DNA of 64,000 nucleotides from CBDAUN01 sp965200645 (GTDB lineage: Bacteria; Pseudomonadota; Gammaproteobacteria; Arenicellales; JAJDZL01): NCBI GenBank assembly GCA_965200645.1, contig CBDAUN010000003.1, positions 868,001 to 932,000 of the forward strand, written 5' to 3'. Position numbers and translations under genes: made by a program. Shown piece after piece: positions 36,121-44,881 of this stretch. Position 1 is the stretch's first letter, and the number at the start of each line of letters is the position of its first letter. A model generated the notes under the pieces. That model had not been told where the DNA came from and searched no databases. It saw only the letters and a program-made list of their open reading frames with translations.

Positions 36121-36506
36121 GAGCCGCCACTGATCGATTCAACATATTCATCGTAGGTTTTTCCGCTGTAGAACTCGCAGAGTCTCCTAGACTCTGCAGC
36201 ACCGCCAATTGGGTCACGCCGAAACAATCGCGTTACACGACTCAGTTCACGGTTGAGCGGATGAGACCGCGGCTTATCCCATAATTCCATCGCGAATTGT
36301 TGGAGGACTAGGGACGCTAAGCTCGCATACATGTCTTCCATGAACCCGTTATCACCGGAAATTGAATCATAGTATTCAAGTGCTGTTTCGCAGAAAGCAA
36401 TTGACAAAAATTGTTTCTCCTGATCTGTAAATTGGTTTGAAGCGTTGGCGTTGAGGGCAATACCGATCAAGAAAACGGCAGTAACCACAGATAGTAATCG
36501 TTTCAT
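36117..36506 (-). CDS. Small secreted protein, unknown
   Basis: 129 residues with a clear Sec signal (MKRLLSVVTAVFLIGIALNANA/S) and a helical mature domain containing two cysteines (AFCETA and RLCEFY), probably disulfide-linked. I do not recognise the family. Its stop overlaps the start of a decayed second secreted protein, so it may itself be non-functional, though its own frame is intact. Confidence 0.6.
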   Translation of the reverse strand: MKRLLSVVTAVFLIGIALNANASNQFTDQEKQFLSIAFCETALEYYDSISGDNGFMEDMYASLASLVLQQFAMELWDKPRSHPLNRELSRVTRLFRRDPIGGAAESRRLCEFYSGKTYDEYVESISGGS

Positions 36507-37860
36507 TGTAAGTGCTCAGTGAAAATAAGTTTATTAGGGACAAATTCAGTAATCCATTCTTTAGAAGGCTCGAGAAACTTGGTTTCAGATTCTTTCATCC
36601 ATAAGCCTTTACCTGTCCAATGAAACAGCGACAAGGTATTTTGTCTGCACTATTCCACTGGTAGCAAGTTGTCCGCCTCTTGATCTTGACTGCTTTCAGA
36701 GACACGTTGAAGATATCAGAAACCTAATTAACGATATAAATCTTGTTTATCCGCTCTTCGAGTGTGGTTTCAGATGGCTTCACTTCAAGAATTTAGTAAA
36801 CGGAAACTCACATTATACAGTCGCGAATTGCAAACGAGACTACCCTAATGGTATTGCAATAAATCTAGTTTGGAAGGACTGATCAAGCCGGATCAGGCCA
36901 TTCTGAAACATCAACAACGAGTTAATTTGCCTAGTCAAATTCTCCCCGTCAGATATTCTGGAAGTAGGAATGAAAATGGATTCAGCGGCGACGCTGGTTT
37001 ATGACTCAACGCGGCGGGTCTCCGGACGCGAATCGAATGCAAGTATCACATGAAATTTCGGTCGAGGTTCGATTCCTCGATCCGAAACATCAAAATGGTT
37101 TTCGAGGTTAAGTGCATCCTGTACAGTGTTACCGAACACCACCAATATTAGTGGGAAGTAAACATATATCAATGCACGAAAAGGAAAGTTAGTGTCTGTA
37201 CTGGTAGCGAGTATCCGATGATCGGCATGAAAGAATGGCAAGGTTAAGGCTGTCTTGCAGTGGGATGGAATCCTTTAAAAGCTAATTATGACTTGGTAGT
37301 GTGTGGGTCATAGAATCATCAATCATTGGATTTTCAATTCTAAAATGGGCACGTGTCCTGCGTAAAAATCTTAAATCTAACAATAGTGATTCTACGATAG
37401 CAGACCCCTTTACACCTGAATTGAGAAGTTATTACTTGAACTGTGGCAAGGTTCCTGAAACATGGCGACCGGAGCTTTATCCAGTAGGGAGACGATAAAA
37501 TCAACTTTGAGGCTATCCAACTAAAAACAGTCAGCGTTGCTTCATAGAATTCAACTTGCTTCTATTTTTGAAGTTGAATTTGTTATGGCCCCGTAATGTT
37601 ATTGTGCAACTTCCTGTATTGCTTCAGTACAAGTAACAGATAGGAATTAATAGAGATTGATCTATCACCAAAATCAGGGGAGTTAGTGAAACATAGAATG
37701 AAAAAACGAATTGGTCTTCTCTACTGATGAGCGATCCGTACAGATATATCATTGCACAAGATTTCAAAAATTCACATCTTTCACATCTGCCCATACAATG
37801 TAAGTCTTCTATATGGAGTACAAGGGTATCGGAATGGAAGCAACCATCAATTCAAAATGC
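36507..37860. other. Gene-poor, probably decayed region
   Basis: No credible intact gene in 1.35 kb. Short open frames occur (a GTG-initiated 65-codon frame at 37301-37498 on the plus strand, an 80-codon frame at 36999-37241 on the minus strand) but neither has a ribosome-binding site, a recognisable domain or a partner. A bulged hairpin around 37057-37085 has a T-arm-like loop (TTCGATT) but no tRNA body around it. The region reads like degraded coding sequence. Confidence 0.45.
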
Positions 37861-38162
37861 AAAACTTTACCGTTAACCACACTATTGCCAAGCAGAAGGT
37901 TGAACAGATCACTTGTAAGAAGATCTAGTTTCTGCGCGGAAGCAGTAATCCGATCAAAGGTGAAAGGGAGCTAGAACAACTAACTTCCAAGCTAGTTGCA
38001 AGATTGAAACAAGCACCAAGCCAAAGTCAACAAGATTGACGAATCCGTGTCGGCCATACTGAAAATGCGAATACCGCCCAAGAATCAAATAATTCTCTTA
38101 CCATTCAAGAGAGGACTGGAAGGGAAGAAAATAATGCAGGGCGAAGAACAATCGCGGATTGA
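37861..38162 (+). pseudogene. Probable remnant of an OmpA-like peptidoglycan-binding domain
   Basis: One reading frame, interrupted by two stops, reads FLRGSSNPIKGERELEQL then SKLVARLKQAPS and, after a TGA, RIRVGHTENANTAQESNN followed by LTIQER. The order of a Gly-Ser-Ser turn, a helix, GHTEN and LxxxR matches the OmpA C-terminal domain (GHTDxxG...N..LS..RA). Stops within the domain show it is not translated whole. The assignment rests on short motifs only. Confidence 0.4.
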
Positions 38163-38233
38163 AGAAGCCAAGTAATCGGGTCTCGAATTATCAATTCCTT
38201 TAGATCTTACCCATTTTTGCATTTGTTTAGTAC

Positions 38234-38986
38234 CTACTCGCATACCACGCCATCACCATCACCATCTCGCATAAACTGATAGGCAGGATGGTCTCGATGT
38301 ACCGGTGCTATCCCGTGCTTTCTAGCTTCCGCACAGGTTATTGCACCATTTCCATTGTCATCATACATGCTAAGTACGTGAGTACTTTGAACCTCCGATG
38401 AACTTGTCTGATTTGTTGCAGTTGTTTCTTCAGATGGTTCAGGACAAGGATTTATTTCCATCTCCGTTGATTCGCACTTGGCGAGCACATGGTCAATTGC
38501 GGCCGCCTCTCGAACATCAATGGTTAAACCATAAGCCTTTCGAACTTCCAACACTCTGGCCGCAAACCAGCACTTGTTGAGTTCAGGCAACCACTCCGAG
38601 GCATCCTTGTGCCTCTTTTGATGCCGATTTACTTGTGGAGAAGCAAGCGTTAGGTTCCGAATGTCTCTGGCGAATCTACTACGAGTCTCACGATCTGCAG
38701 CGCACAATCCACTGTCGTGCGCCTCTGACATCGCAATAATGTGTTCAATATCAGTTTCGAATCTTGTCTGAAAACATCTACCTGTGTACGGACTGTAAAT
38801 TTTCCCAATGGATGCGATGATTTCCAACTCTACTGATTGTGGGTATTTGTAATCCCGCTTTCGATTGTATTCTGAGCATCGGCTCTCTGGTGCAATCGTC
38901 AACCCACGCCAGGTTTCAGCATGAAGATTCGAGGCGACAAGGGATGTTGTGATAACAAAAATGCATACAATCCAGTGCCTCCACAT
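38234..38986 (-). CDS. Secreted HNH-type nuclease with Excalibur calcium-binding tail
   Basis: 250 residues. A Sec signal (WRHWIVCIFVITTSLVASNLHA) is followed by a DUF1524/GmrSD-like HNH domain: Asp79-x-x-His82 in TDIEHI, Asn111 in RNLTLASPQVNRHQK (Asn120, Lys124). Then comes a Thr/Ser/Glu linker and a C-terminal Excalibur motif (DGDGDGVVCE) that binds calcium. It is probably an exported nuclease. ATG 38986 is chosen for GGAGAA just upstream; it starts four bases after the SRAP gene ends, so the two are likely one operon. Confidence 0.82.
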   Translation of the reverse strand: MWRHWIVCIFVITTSLVASNLHAETWRGLTIAPESRCSEYNRKRDYKYPQSVELEIIASIGKIYSPYTGRCFQTRFETDIEHIIAMSEAHDSGLCAADRETRSRFARDIRNLTLASPQVNRHQKRHKDASEWLPELNKCWFAARVLEVRKAYGLTIDVREAAAIDHVLAKCESTEMEINPCPEPSEETTATNQTSSSEVQSTHVLSMYDDNGNGAITCAEARKHGIAPVHRDHPAYQFMRDGDGDGVVCE

Positions 38987-38990
38987 GTTG

Positions 38991-39728
38991 CTATTCTCCG
39001 ATTTCGGTAGGTGTGATGCATTCAGGGCTATCAAACTTCGGGTTATTGATGCGTCTTGAGATGGGGTGTGCGGTTAATCCATCATTTCTGTAGGTTTTCA
39101 GTAGCTCATCCGCATCATTGTGATTGCCGCATAACCACTGTTCTCGGTCTTGTGCATCAATTATGACTGGCATTCTATTCCCCGGATTGTGAATTTCTGC
39201 CATTAGCTTATTGGCTTTGGTGGTTATGATTGCACAGGATTCAATTTCGTCATCGTTTACGTCCTCGGATCTTTCCCAAATTCCGGCGAATCCCATAATC
39301 GCCTGTTCAGCATGCTGAATGTGCCAGGGCTGTTTGTGTGTCAGTTCCGCAATGGACTGCCACTCATAGAATCCTGTCGCCGGAACAATACAACGCTGCT
39401 GGCGTCTCCATGCGTGCTTGTAACTAGCTTTTTCTGTAATTGTTTCACTACGGGCATTCGCGGTAGAGAACTTTGGAACCACGCCACTTAACCAAAATGG
39501 TATGAGAGGCCAAATCGCCAAACTCAACGTTCTACCTTGTTCGCTATGCTTAACAATCGGAATAAATGTGAGATTTAAGTTATCAGAAACATCAACTGGT
39601 GAGTTGTTGCGTGAAGGACTGATGTTGTAGTGTGGGCCGTATAAAGACAACTGTGAATTTTCGCGCAAAATTTCAAACGCAATCATCAGTGAGTCGGCAT
39701 CCGTCATGATATTGAATCGACCACACAT
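38991..39728 (-). CDS. SRAP domain protein (YedK/HMCES-like abasic-site sensor)
   Basis: 245 residues starting MCGRF; Cys2 becomes the N-terminal nucleophile that forms a thiazolidine crosslink with abasic sites in single-stranded DNA. Other family motifs: TANARSETI, RCIVPATGFYEW with the catalytic Glu, and IHNPGNRMPVII with the conserved His. A TTG nine bases upstream would bury the cysteine, so ATG 39728 is right. In the genus-level neighbourhood SRAP genes are often SOS-linked, but I saw no LexA box here. Confidence 0.93.
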   Translation of the reverse strand: MCGRFNIMTDADSLMIAFEILRENSQLSLYGPHYNISPSRNNSPVDVSDNLNLTFIPIVKHSEQGRTLSLAIWPLIPFWLSGVVPKFSTANARSETITEKASYKHAWRRQQRCIVPATGFYEWQSIAELTHKQPWHIQHAEQAIMGFAGIWERSEDVNDDEIESCAIITTKANKLMAEIHNPGNRMPVIIDAQDREQWLCGNHNDADELLKTYRNDGLTAHPISRRINNPKFDSPECITPTEIGE

Positions 39729-39916
39729 AGATTTCAATTGTTGGTCTTACAGATTTCCGAAAAAGTTAGAATTCTGTGAATTGGATTCAAGTCGTAGTTG
39801 CAATTTGCCTAAAAACCTCATCGACTATTTGAGAAAGTTGAACTTTACCAAGATTTGTAAAATCAGGTTTCTGATTTATGTCACATGCGATGAAAAAGTC
39901 AATAATTACAAATAGT

Positions 39917-40005
39917 TGGCGGAGAGGGAGGGATTCGAACCCTCGATGGGGGATACCCATACTCCCTTAGCAGGGGAGCGCCTTCAACCGCTCGGCCACC
40001 TCTCC
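39917..40005 (-). tRNA. tRNA-Ser (anticodon GCU)
   Basis: Class II tRNA with a long variable arm. Acceptor GGAGAGG/CCTCTCC, anticodon stem CTCCC/GGGAG around ctGCTaa, T arm GAGGG-ttcgaat-CCCTC, and CCA encoded. Reads AGC/AGU codons. It stands alone between the SRAP gene and the RND gene. Confidence 0.95.
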
Positions 40006-40085
40006 GGTATTGCGGCAATTGTAAAGAATTTAAATTGGGAAAGGGATTATATGCTAACTCATTAGCTTGGTTTTTATCCAAGCAT

Positions 40086-42446
40086 TCAACTTCCTACAAC
40101 GGATTCACTATTAGACTTATTGCTGCGAATCAACCATGCACCTAGTGCAGGCAGCAACACAAGTGCAGCCAACATGTTCACCAAAAACATGAATGTCAAC
40201 AGTGTCCCCATGTGTGCTTGAAACGCCAATGGTGCAAATATCCATGTTCCCACACCTGCCCCCAAAGTCAAGCCAGTCAACGCCACCCCAGTGCCCGTTG
40301 TTCTGAGAGTCATCTCATACGCTATCTTGAAGGAATAACCTTCCTGTAAGTAAGTTCGTAGTCGACCATATATATATATTCCATAGTCCACGCCAATTCC
40401 AACACCAAGCGCAACCACTGGTAATGTCGAAATTTTTAAGCCAATCTCTAGAAGTGTCATCAAAGCATACGCCAATACAGACACAACAAATAGCGGAAGT
40501 ATGATGCAAACTGTAGCAGAAATGGACCGGAAAGAAATCAGGCACAGCAACACTATCGCAAGAAAAACATAGCCAACGATTTGAAATTGGTCAGCCTTAA
40601 CTTCTTCGTTGGTGGCCGCCATTACCCCAACATTGCCACTGGCCAAGAGAAACTCAATGCCTTCCACGTTATTAATTCGTTGAAATTCCTTTACTCCATC
40701 AACGATTCTCTCGATTGTGGCAGCCTTGTGATCTTCTGTGTAGATGACGACCGGCATGACACTGCAGTCGACATTGAGTAACCCAGAAGTGGTTGGCACG
40801 TTGGAGACGGATTGAGCGAGTATGTATTGGTTTCTTGAAAGTGTACGCCACTTCATATTTCCTTCATTCAAGCCTGAAGTTACCCTTTTTGCCACTCCTG
40901 CAAGGCCAAATACCGATTGAACCCCTTCAATATTCGCCATGTGCCACTCGAATTGATCCATAGCCTGCATAATGTCATGTTCGATACATGCCTCCGGACT
41001 TGTTTGAGCAATGACGGAAAAGATGTCTATACCGGTATCAAAGTGACTGATAATTTTGGCTGTGTCTGTGTTGTAAACTGAGGTTTGCCGCAATTCAGGA
41101 ACTCCCTCATGTTCATCGCCAATTTTGACTTGGTCAGCCAACGGATATGCAAAAAACAGTGTAACCCCAGTTAGAACGATGATGACTCCAGCCGGTCCTC
41201 GATTTGCTAAGCTTGCAACCGCCGCCCAGAATGGTCGCAATCGTTGTTCCAATCTAACAGCATATTCAGGCTTCATGGATTCCTTACTAAGAAAGGAAAG
41301 CAGAATCGGAAGCAAGACTAAATTTGTCATGATGATGGATGCGACTCCCAGACTTGCGGTCAATGCTATTTCCTGGATAACCTGAACCTCTATAAACGAG
41401 ATCATCATAAAGCCAGCTGTGTCTGAAATCAGCGCTACCGAACCAGGAATTAACAAACCACGAAATGCTTCACGAGAAGCATCCATACTTGTCAATCCAT
41501 TGCTGACTTCTGAACGAACATTGTTCACCATCTGTATACCGTGACTGACCCCAATCGCAAAGATCAAGAAAGGTACGAGTAGTGACATCGGATCGATACC
41601 AAACCCAAGTGCTGTCATAATGCCTAATTGCCATGTGACTGCGACCACTGAACAAACCAATGGTAAGACCGAAAGTCGAATTGAGTTGGTAAATGCGAAC
41701 AAGAACAAACAGGTAACGAAAAAGGCAATACCAAAGAACATTACCACGCGAATAGCACCTGCTTTGATCTCAGCGACGACCATTGGAAAGCCAATGATGT
41801 GCACGTCTAAATCGGTTGTGGATTTGATCTCCGTGCGGATATTCTCAAGTGCTTCGGCAACCTCAAAATAATCCAGCCGTTCCTGTGTCTCTGGATGAAA
41901 TTCCTGGAGTCGAGCGCTGATGAGCGCCCCACTAAAATCATTAGCTACCAATCTACCTATGATGCCTGCCTTGATCGCATTCTCCCGAACTAATGCAAAC
42001 CCCACCTCGTCTAGTTTGAGGTTGGCGGGCACAACATTTCCGCCAATAAGCCCATCCTCCACGATTTCGGTATATCGAACATTTGGAGTGACCAATGAGT
42101 AAACTTGAGTGCGGTCAACTCCGGGTATGAAAAACACCGCATCGGTGACCTGACGAATACTTTGAAAAAATTCCGGCGTGAACATGTTTTTATCCTTTGC
42201 CAGTAACACAATCGCAACGCGGTCTGCTCCTCCAAACTCATTTTGATGCTCAACATAAGTCTTCATGTAGGGATGCTTCAATGGAATGAGTTTGGAAAAA
42301 CTTGCATCAATTCGAAATTGAGACGCAAAACCAATCATTAACAACGTGACTGCTGCAAAGACAATCAGAATCACATTCCGATGTCCGAATAGCAAATTCT
42401 CCAACCGGTCTGCAAACTTTGAGAACTTAGACAGTGGTGCAACCAT
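40086..42446 (-). CDS. RND/MMPL-family exporter
   Basis: 786-residue inner-membrane protein with a duplicated half structure: a first helix (VILIVFAAVTLLMIGF), a large periplasmic loop, five helices with the sterol-sensing-like ...AIGVSHGIQMVNN region (Gly/Asp replacing the usual GxxxDY text), then a repeat with GVGIGVDYGIYIYGR. This is the single-subunit RND class (HpnN/MMPL-like) that moves lipids or hydrophobic compounds. It is the last gene of the DUF1302-DUF1329-YCF48-RND unit, starting 20 bases after the YCF48 stop. Confidence 0.9.
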   Translation of the reverse strand: MVAPLSKFSKFADRLENLLFGHRNVILIVFAAVTLLMIGFASQFRIDASFSKLIPLKHPYMKTYVEHQNEFGGADRVAIVLLAKDKNMFTPEFFQSIRQVTDAVFFIPGVDRTQVYSLVTPNVRYTEIVEDGLIGGNVVPANLKLDEVGFALVRENAIKAGIIGRLVANDFSGALISARLQEFHPETQERLDYFEVAEALENIRTEIKSTTDLDVHIIGFPMVVAEIKAGAIRVVMFFGIAFFVTCLFLFAFTNSIRLSVLPLVCSVVAVTWQLGIMTALGFGIDPMSLLVPFLIFAIGVSHGIQMVNNVRSEVSNGLTSMDASREAFRGLLIPGSVALISDTAGFMMISFIEVQVIQEIALTASLGVASIIMTNLVLLPILLSFLSKESMKPEYAVRLEQRLRPFWAAVASLANRGPAGVIIVLTGVTLFFAYPLADQVKIGDEHEGVPELRQTSVYNTDTAKIISHFDTGIDIFSVIAQTSPEACIEHDIMQAMDQFEWHMANIEGVQSVFGLAGVAKRVTSGLNEGNMKWRTLSRNQYILAQSVSNVPTTSGLLNVDCSVMPVVIYTEDHKAATIERIVDGVKEFQRINNVEGIEFLLASGNVGVMAATNEEVKADQFQIVGYVFLAIVLLCLISFRSISATVCIILPLFVVSVLAYALMTLLEIGLKISTLPVVALGVGIGVDYGIYIYGRLRTYLQEGYSFKIAYEMTLRTTGTGVALTGLTLGAGVGTWIFAPLAFQAHMGTLLTFMFLVNMLAALVLLPALGAWLIRSNKSNSESVVGS

Positions 42447-42466
42447 GCAGTAATGAAGAATTGGGG

Positions 42467-43483
42467 TTAATTAACTCGGGGATGCTTCCTGATTCCGAAC
42501 TCACCAAGCAAGAGTATTGACTCTTGATCATACGGTAGTGCGGTTGAAATTGCGGCACGAGAGGACAGATTGTTGTTGGCAAATGTCTGCCCACCGTCAC
42601 TGCTGATGAGTACTGTCCCCTCCGTGCCAGTGACAACCACCTCTCCAGATGAAATCTGAGTAATTCCTGTAAGTATTGCTCTAGTGTTGGTAGGAATTTG
42701 AACCCAATTTTTTCCACCATCATCAGAACGGTATAGATTCCCTCGAAGTCCGGCAATCAACAATTTATCCTCATTGAACGCATGAATAGCAAGCCAGGAG
42801 CCTTCATAGGGAGAATCAAGTTTGTGCCAGTTTTCTCCCCCATCATCAGAGCGGTACAAATTTCCAGCTTCCGCAGCGATATACAGTCGACTTTCGCCCG
42901 CCGAAGTGATCGCATTTAAATGAAAGTCTTCTTCCTCTGAAATGTAACGCGCACTCCAACTTTCACCACCGTCTGAAGTTTCCAAATAATAGCCATATGC
43001 ACCTATTGCGACTCCTTCCATGGCATTTCGGAACCAAACATCCAATAAAGGAACTTCATCGTCTGGTGCACTATAGACAATTTTCCATGAACTTCCGCCA
43101 TCCTTAGTACGCATCACAATTGCATCATGTCCAACCGCCCAACCCAAGTTGGCGTCATGCATGTGTATAGCAGACAAAAGATTGCATGTTGGGACTTTAC
43201 TCTGCGACCATTCCTGTTCCTGGTGGCTTCGCAAGACATGACCACGGGCCCCAACCACAATGAAGCTGGAATCTACGACTGCGCCATCCAACAAAAGAGT
43301 GTTTTGAGCAAGCGGTGCGAGAATTGACCAATCCGGGCAACGATAGGTTTCAGCCGGACCTTGAAAATCACAATCGGTATATTCAGACCCTGGTATAGAC
43401 GGGCAGGCCGAATTTAAATCTGTGGCAGAAGCAAATCCCGCCACAAAAAGGAAAGGAAGGAAGCAGCTTACAGTTCGAATCAA
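42467..43483 (-). CDS. YCF48/BNR-repeat beta-propeller protein
   Basis: About 338 residues. A signal peptide (IRTVSCFLPFLFVAGFASA) precedes repeated YCF48/BNR units of the form DGGxxW (KDGGSSWK, SDGGESW, SDDGGENW, SDDGGKNW, SDGGQTF), giving a propeller of about six or seven blades. In this gene set these proteins accompany RND exporters, perhaps as periplasmic scaffolds. The start is uncertain: I propose TTG 43483 with GGAAG upstream, which clears the DUF1329 stop; the longest frame begins at 43567 inside DUF1329. Confidence 0.82.
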   Translation of the reverse strand: MIRTVSCFLPFLFVAGFASATDLNSACPSIPGSEYTDCDFQGPAETYRCPDWSILAPLAQNTLLLDGAVVDSSFIVVGARGHVLRSHQEQEWSQSKVPTCNLLSAIHMHDANLGWAVGHDAIVMRTKDGGSSWKIVYSAPDDEVPLLDVWFRNAMEGVAIGAYGYYLETSDGGESWSARYISEEEDFHLNAITSAGESRLYIAAEAGNLYRSDDGGENWHKLDSPYEGSWLAIHAFNEDKLLIAGLRGNLYRSDDGGKNWVQIPTNTRAILTGITQISSGEVVVTGTEGTVLISSDGGQTFANNNLSSRAAISTALPYDQESILLLGEFGIRKHPRVN

Positions 43484-43502
43484 ACCGCTTCCAAGATTGA
43501 CT

Positions 43503-44867
43503 TTAACGTTTACCTTCCCGACGCAATGCTGCTGGAGTGAAATTTCGAGCTGAGAGTTTAACGCCAAAAGTAACGGCGTTATACTCGTTAGTCAAGTTGT
43601 TAGCAACATATCGACCAGCGTGAAGGTCATAGTGCACCAACACTGTCGACCAAAATAGCGGAACCTCATAGTAGTTGATAGAATGGCCTTCCGAGACTCG
43701 CCAGAACTGGTCACGATTATCGTACAAATCAACTACCAAAATTTGCCAAGAGTCCTCATCAACGTAAAAGGTACGCCGTTTATACAGATGTTGAGCACCT
43801 TCCTTGAGCGTTGCTTCTACCACCCAAACACGGTGGAGTTCGTATCGTAAGTGTTCGGGATTTGGGTGAAAGGGAGTCAAAATATCTTCAAAGGATAATG
43901 AATCGCTTTGTAATTGGTAACTGTTATAAGGCACATAAAGTTCACGCTTACCGACGAGTTCCCAATTGTAGCGGTCCACTGCACCGTTGAACATGTCGAA
44001 CTGATCATAGGTTCTGAGGCTGTCGGCTGATACTGCTGGAGTGTCATACCCGACATCTGGAGCACGACGCACTCTGCGTTGTCCTGGGTTGTACACCCAA
44101 GCTCTGCGTGGCTCAAGCGCGCGATTGAGTGTTTCATGTGCAACAATAATTCCTCCTGCTGCTCTGGGAGGCGCCAATGCCTTTTGCTTATAAAAAAGCA
44201 TTGTATTATCGAGTTCTTCCTCAGTCATACCTTCAAGCGCATACAGGAAAATCGCTTCATCCGTCGCCTTAAAGATAGTGTAGTCACCGTTCCTGGTTAC
44301 GGCTGCTTGACCAAAAGTTCTCCTAAGGGTATCTCCACGGTAACGCAGCAAATGATTCCAAATTACTTCAAGGCCATTACTTGGAATTGGAAAGGGAGTT
44401 CCGATCACGGCACCCTGGACACCATTACCGTCGTCTACAAGTGTCGCAGTAGTTGCTACCTCCTTGGTAGCATCATAAATTCGCTGTGGATAGGATGCCG
44501 ACCGCCTTGTAGGGTAAACATGCATCGAGTAGGACGGGTACTGACTCAATAACTCCTGATGACCTACTGACAACTTATCGCGGTGTTGATCTACATTTTC
44601 ACCGGTAATGGTGAATAGAGGCTGATCACTAGGATATGGGTCAACATGACGTTCACCACTGTTATACCCATCTGGTACTTCAGTAATTCCACCTTCCCAT
44701 GCTGGGATAGTTCCATCCGAATTACCAGCTTTTTCTCCCCCCATCGGGGTCAGGTCATTACCGAGTCTAGCCGCTTCTTCCGGGGAAACTGCGGCATTTG
44801 CACTCCACCCAGTTGCTATTATGAATGCAAGAATTACAGTCTTTATCAGGTTTTTCTGCAGTTTCAT
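43503..44867 (-). CDS. DUF1329 family exported protein
   Basis: 454 residues with a Sec signal (LIKTVILAFIIATGWSANA/A) and family motifs AARLGNDLTPMGGEKAGN, GTIPAWEGGI and YNPGQRRVRRAPDVGYD. The protein is related to outer-membrane lipoprotein-handling LolB/LolA-like folds. It typically sits next to DUF1302 and an RND exporter, as here, and is thought to act in outer-membrane traffic of hydrophobic compounds; the substrate is unknown. Confidence 0.9.
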   Translation of the reverse strand: MKLQKNLIKTVILAFIIATGWSANAAVSPEEAARLGNDLTPMGGEKAGNSDGTIPAWEGGITEVPDGYNSGERHVDPYPSDQPLFTITGENVDQHRDKLSVGHQELLSQYPSYSMHVYPTRRSASYPQRIYDATKEVATTATLVDDGNGVQGAVIGTPFPIPSNGLEVIWNHLLRYRGDTLRRTFGQAAVTRNGDYTIFKATDEAIFLYALEGMTEEELDNTMLFYKQKALAPPRAAGGIIVAHETLNRALEPRRAWVYNPGQRRVRRAPDVGYDTPAVSADSLRTYDQFDMFNGAVDRYNWELVGKRELYVPYNSYQLQSDSLSFEDILTPFHPNPEHLRYELHRVWVVEATLKEGAQHLYKRRTFYVDEDSWQILVVDLYDNRDQFWRVSEGHSINYYEVPLFWSTVLVHYDLHAGRYVANNLTNEYNAVTFGVKLSARNFTPAALRREGKR

Positions 44868-44881
44868 TTTGTTTATTAACC

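Noticed and set aside
37057..37085. tRNA-like T-arm (GAGG-TTCGATT-CCTC)
   Set aside because: Stem-loop only; no acceptor, D or anticodon arms around it.
36999..37241. 80-codon minus-strand frame
   Set aside because: No ribosome-binding site, no family, odd composition, and located in the decayed region.
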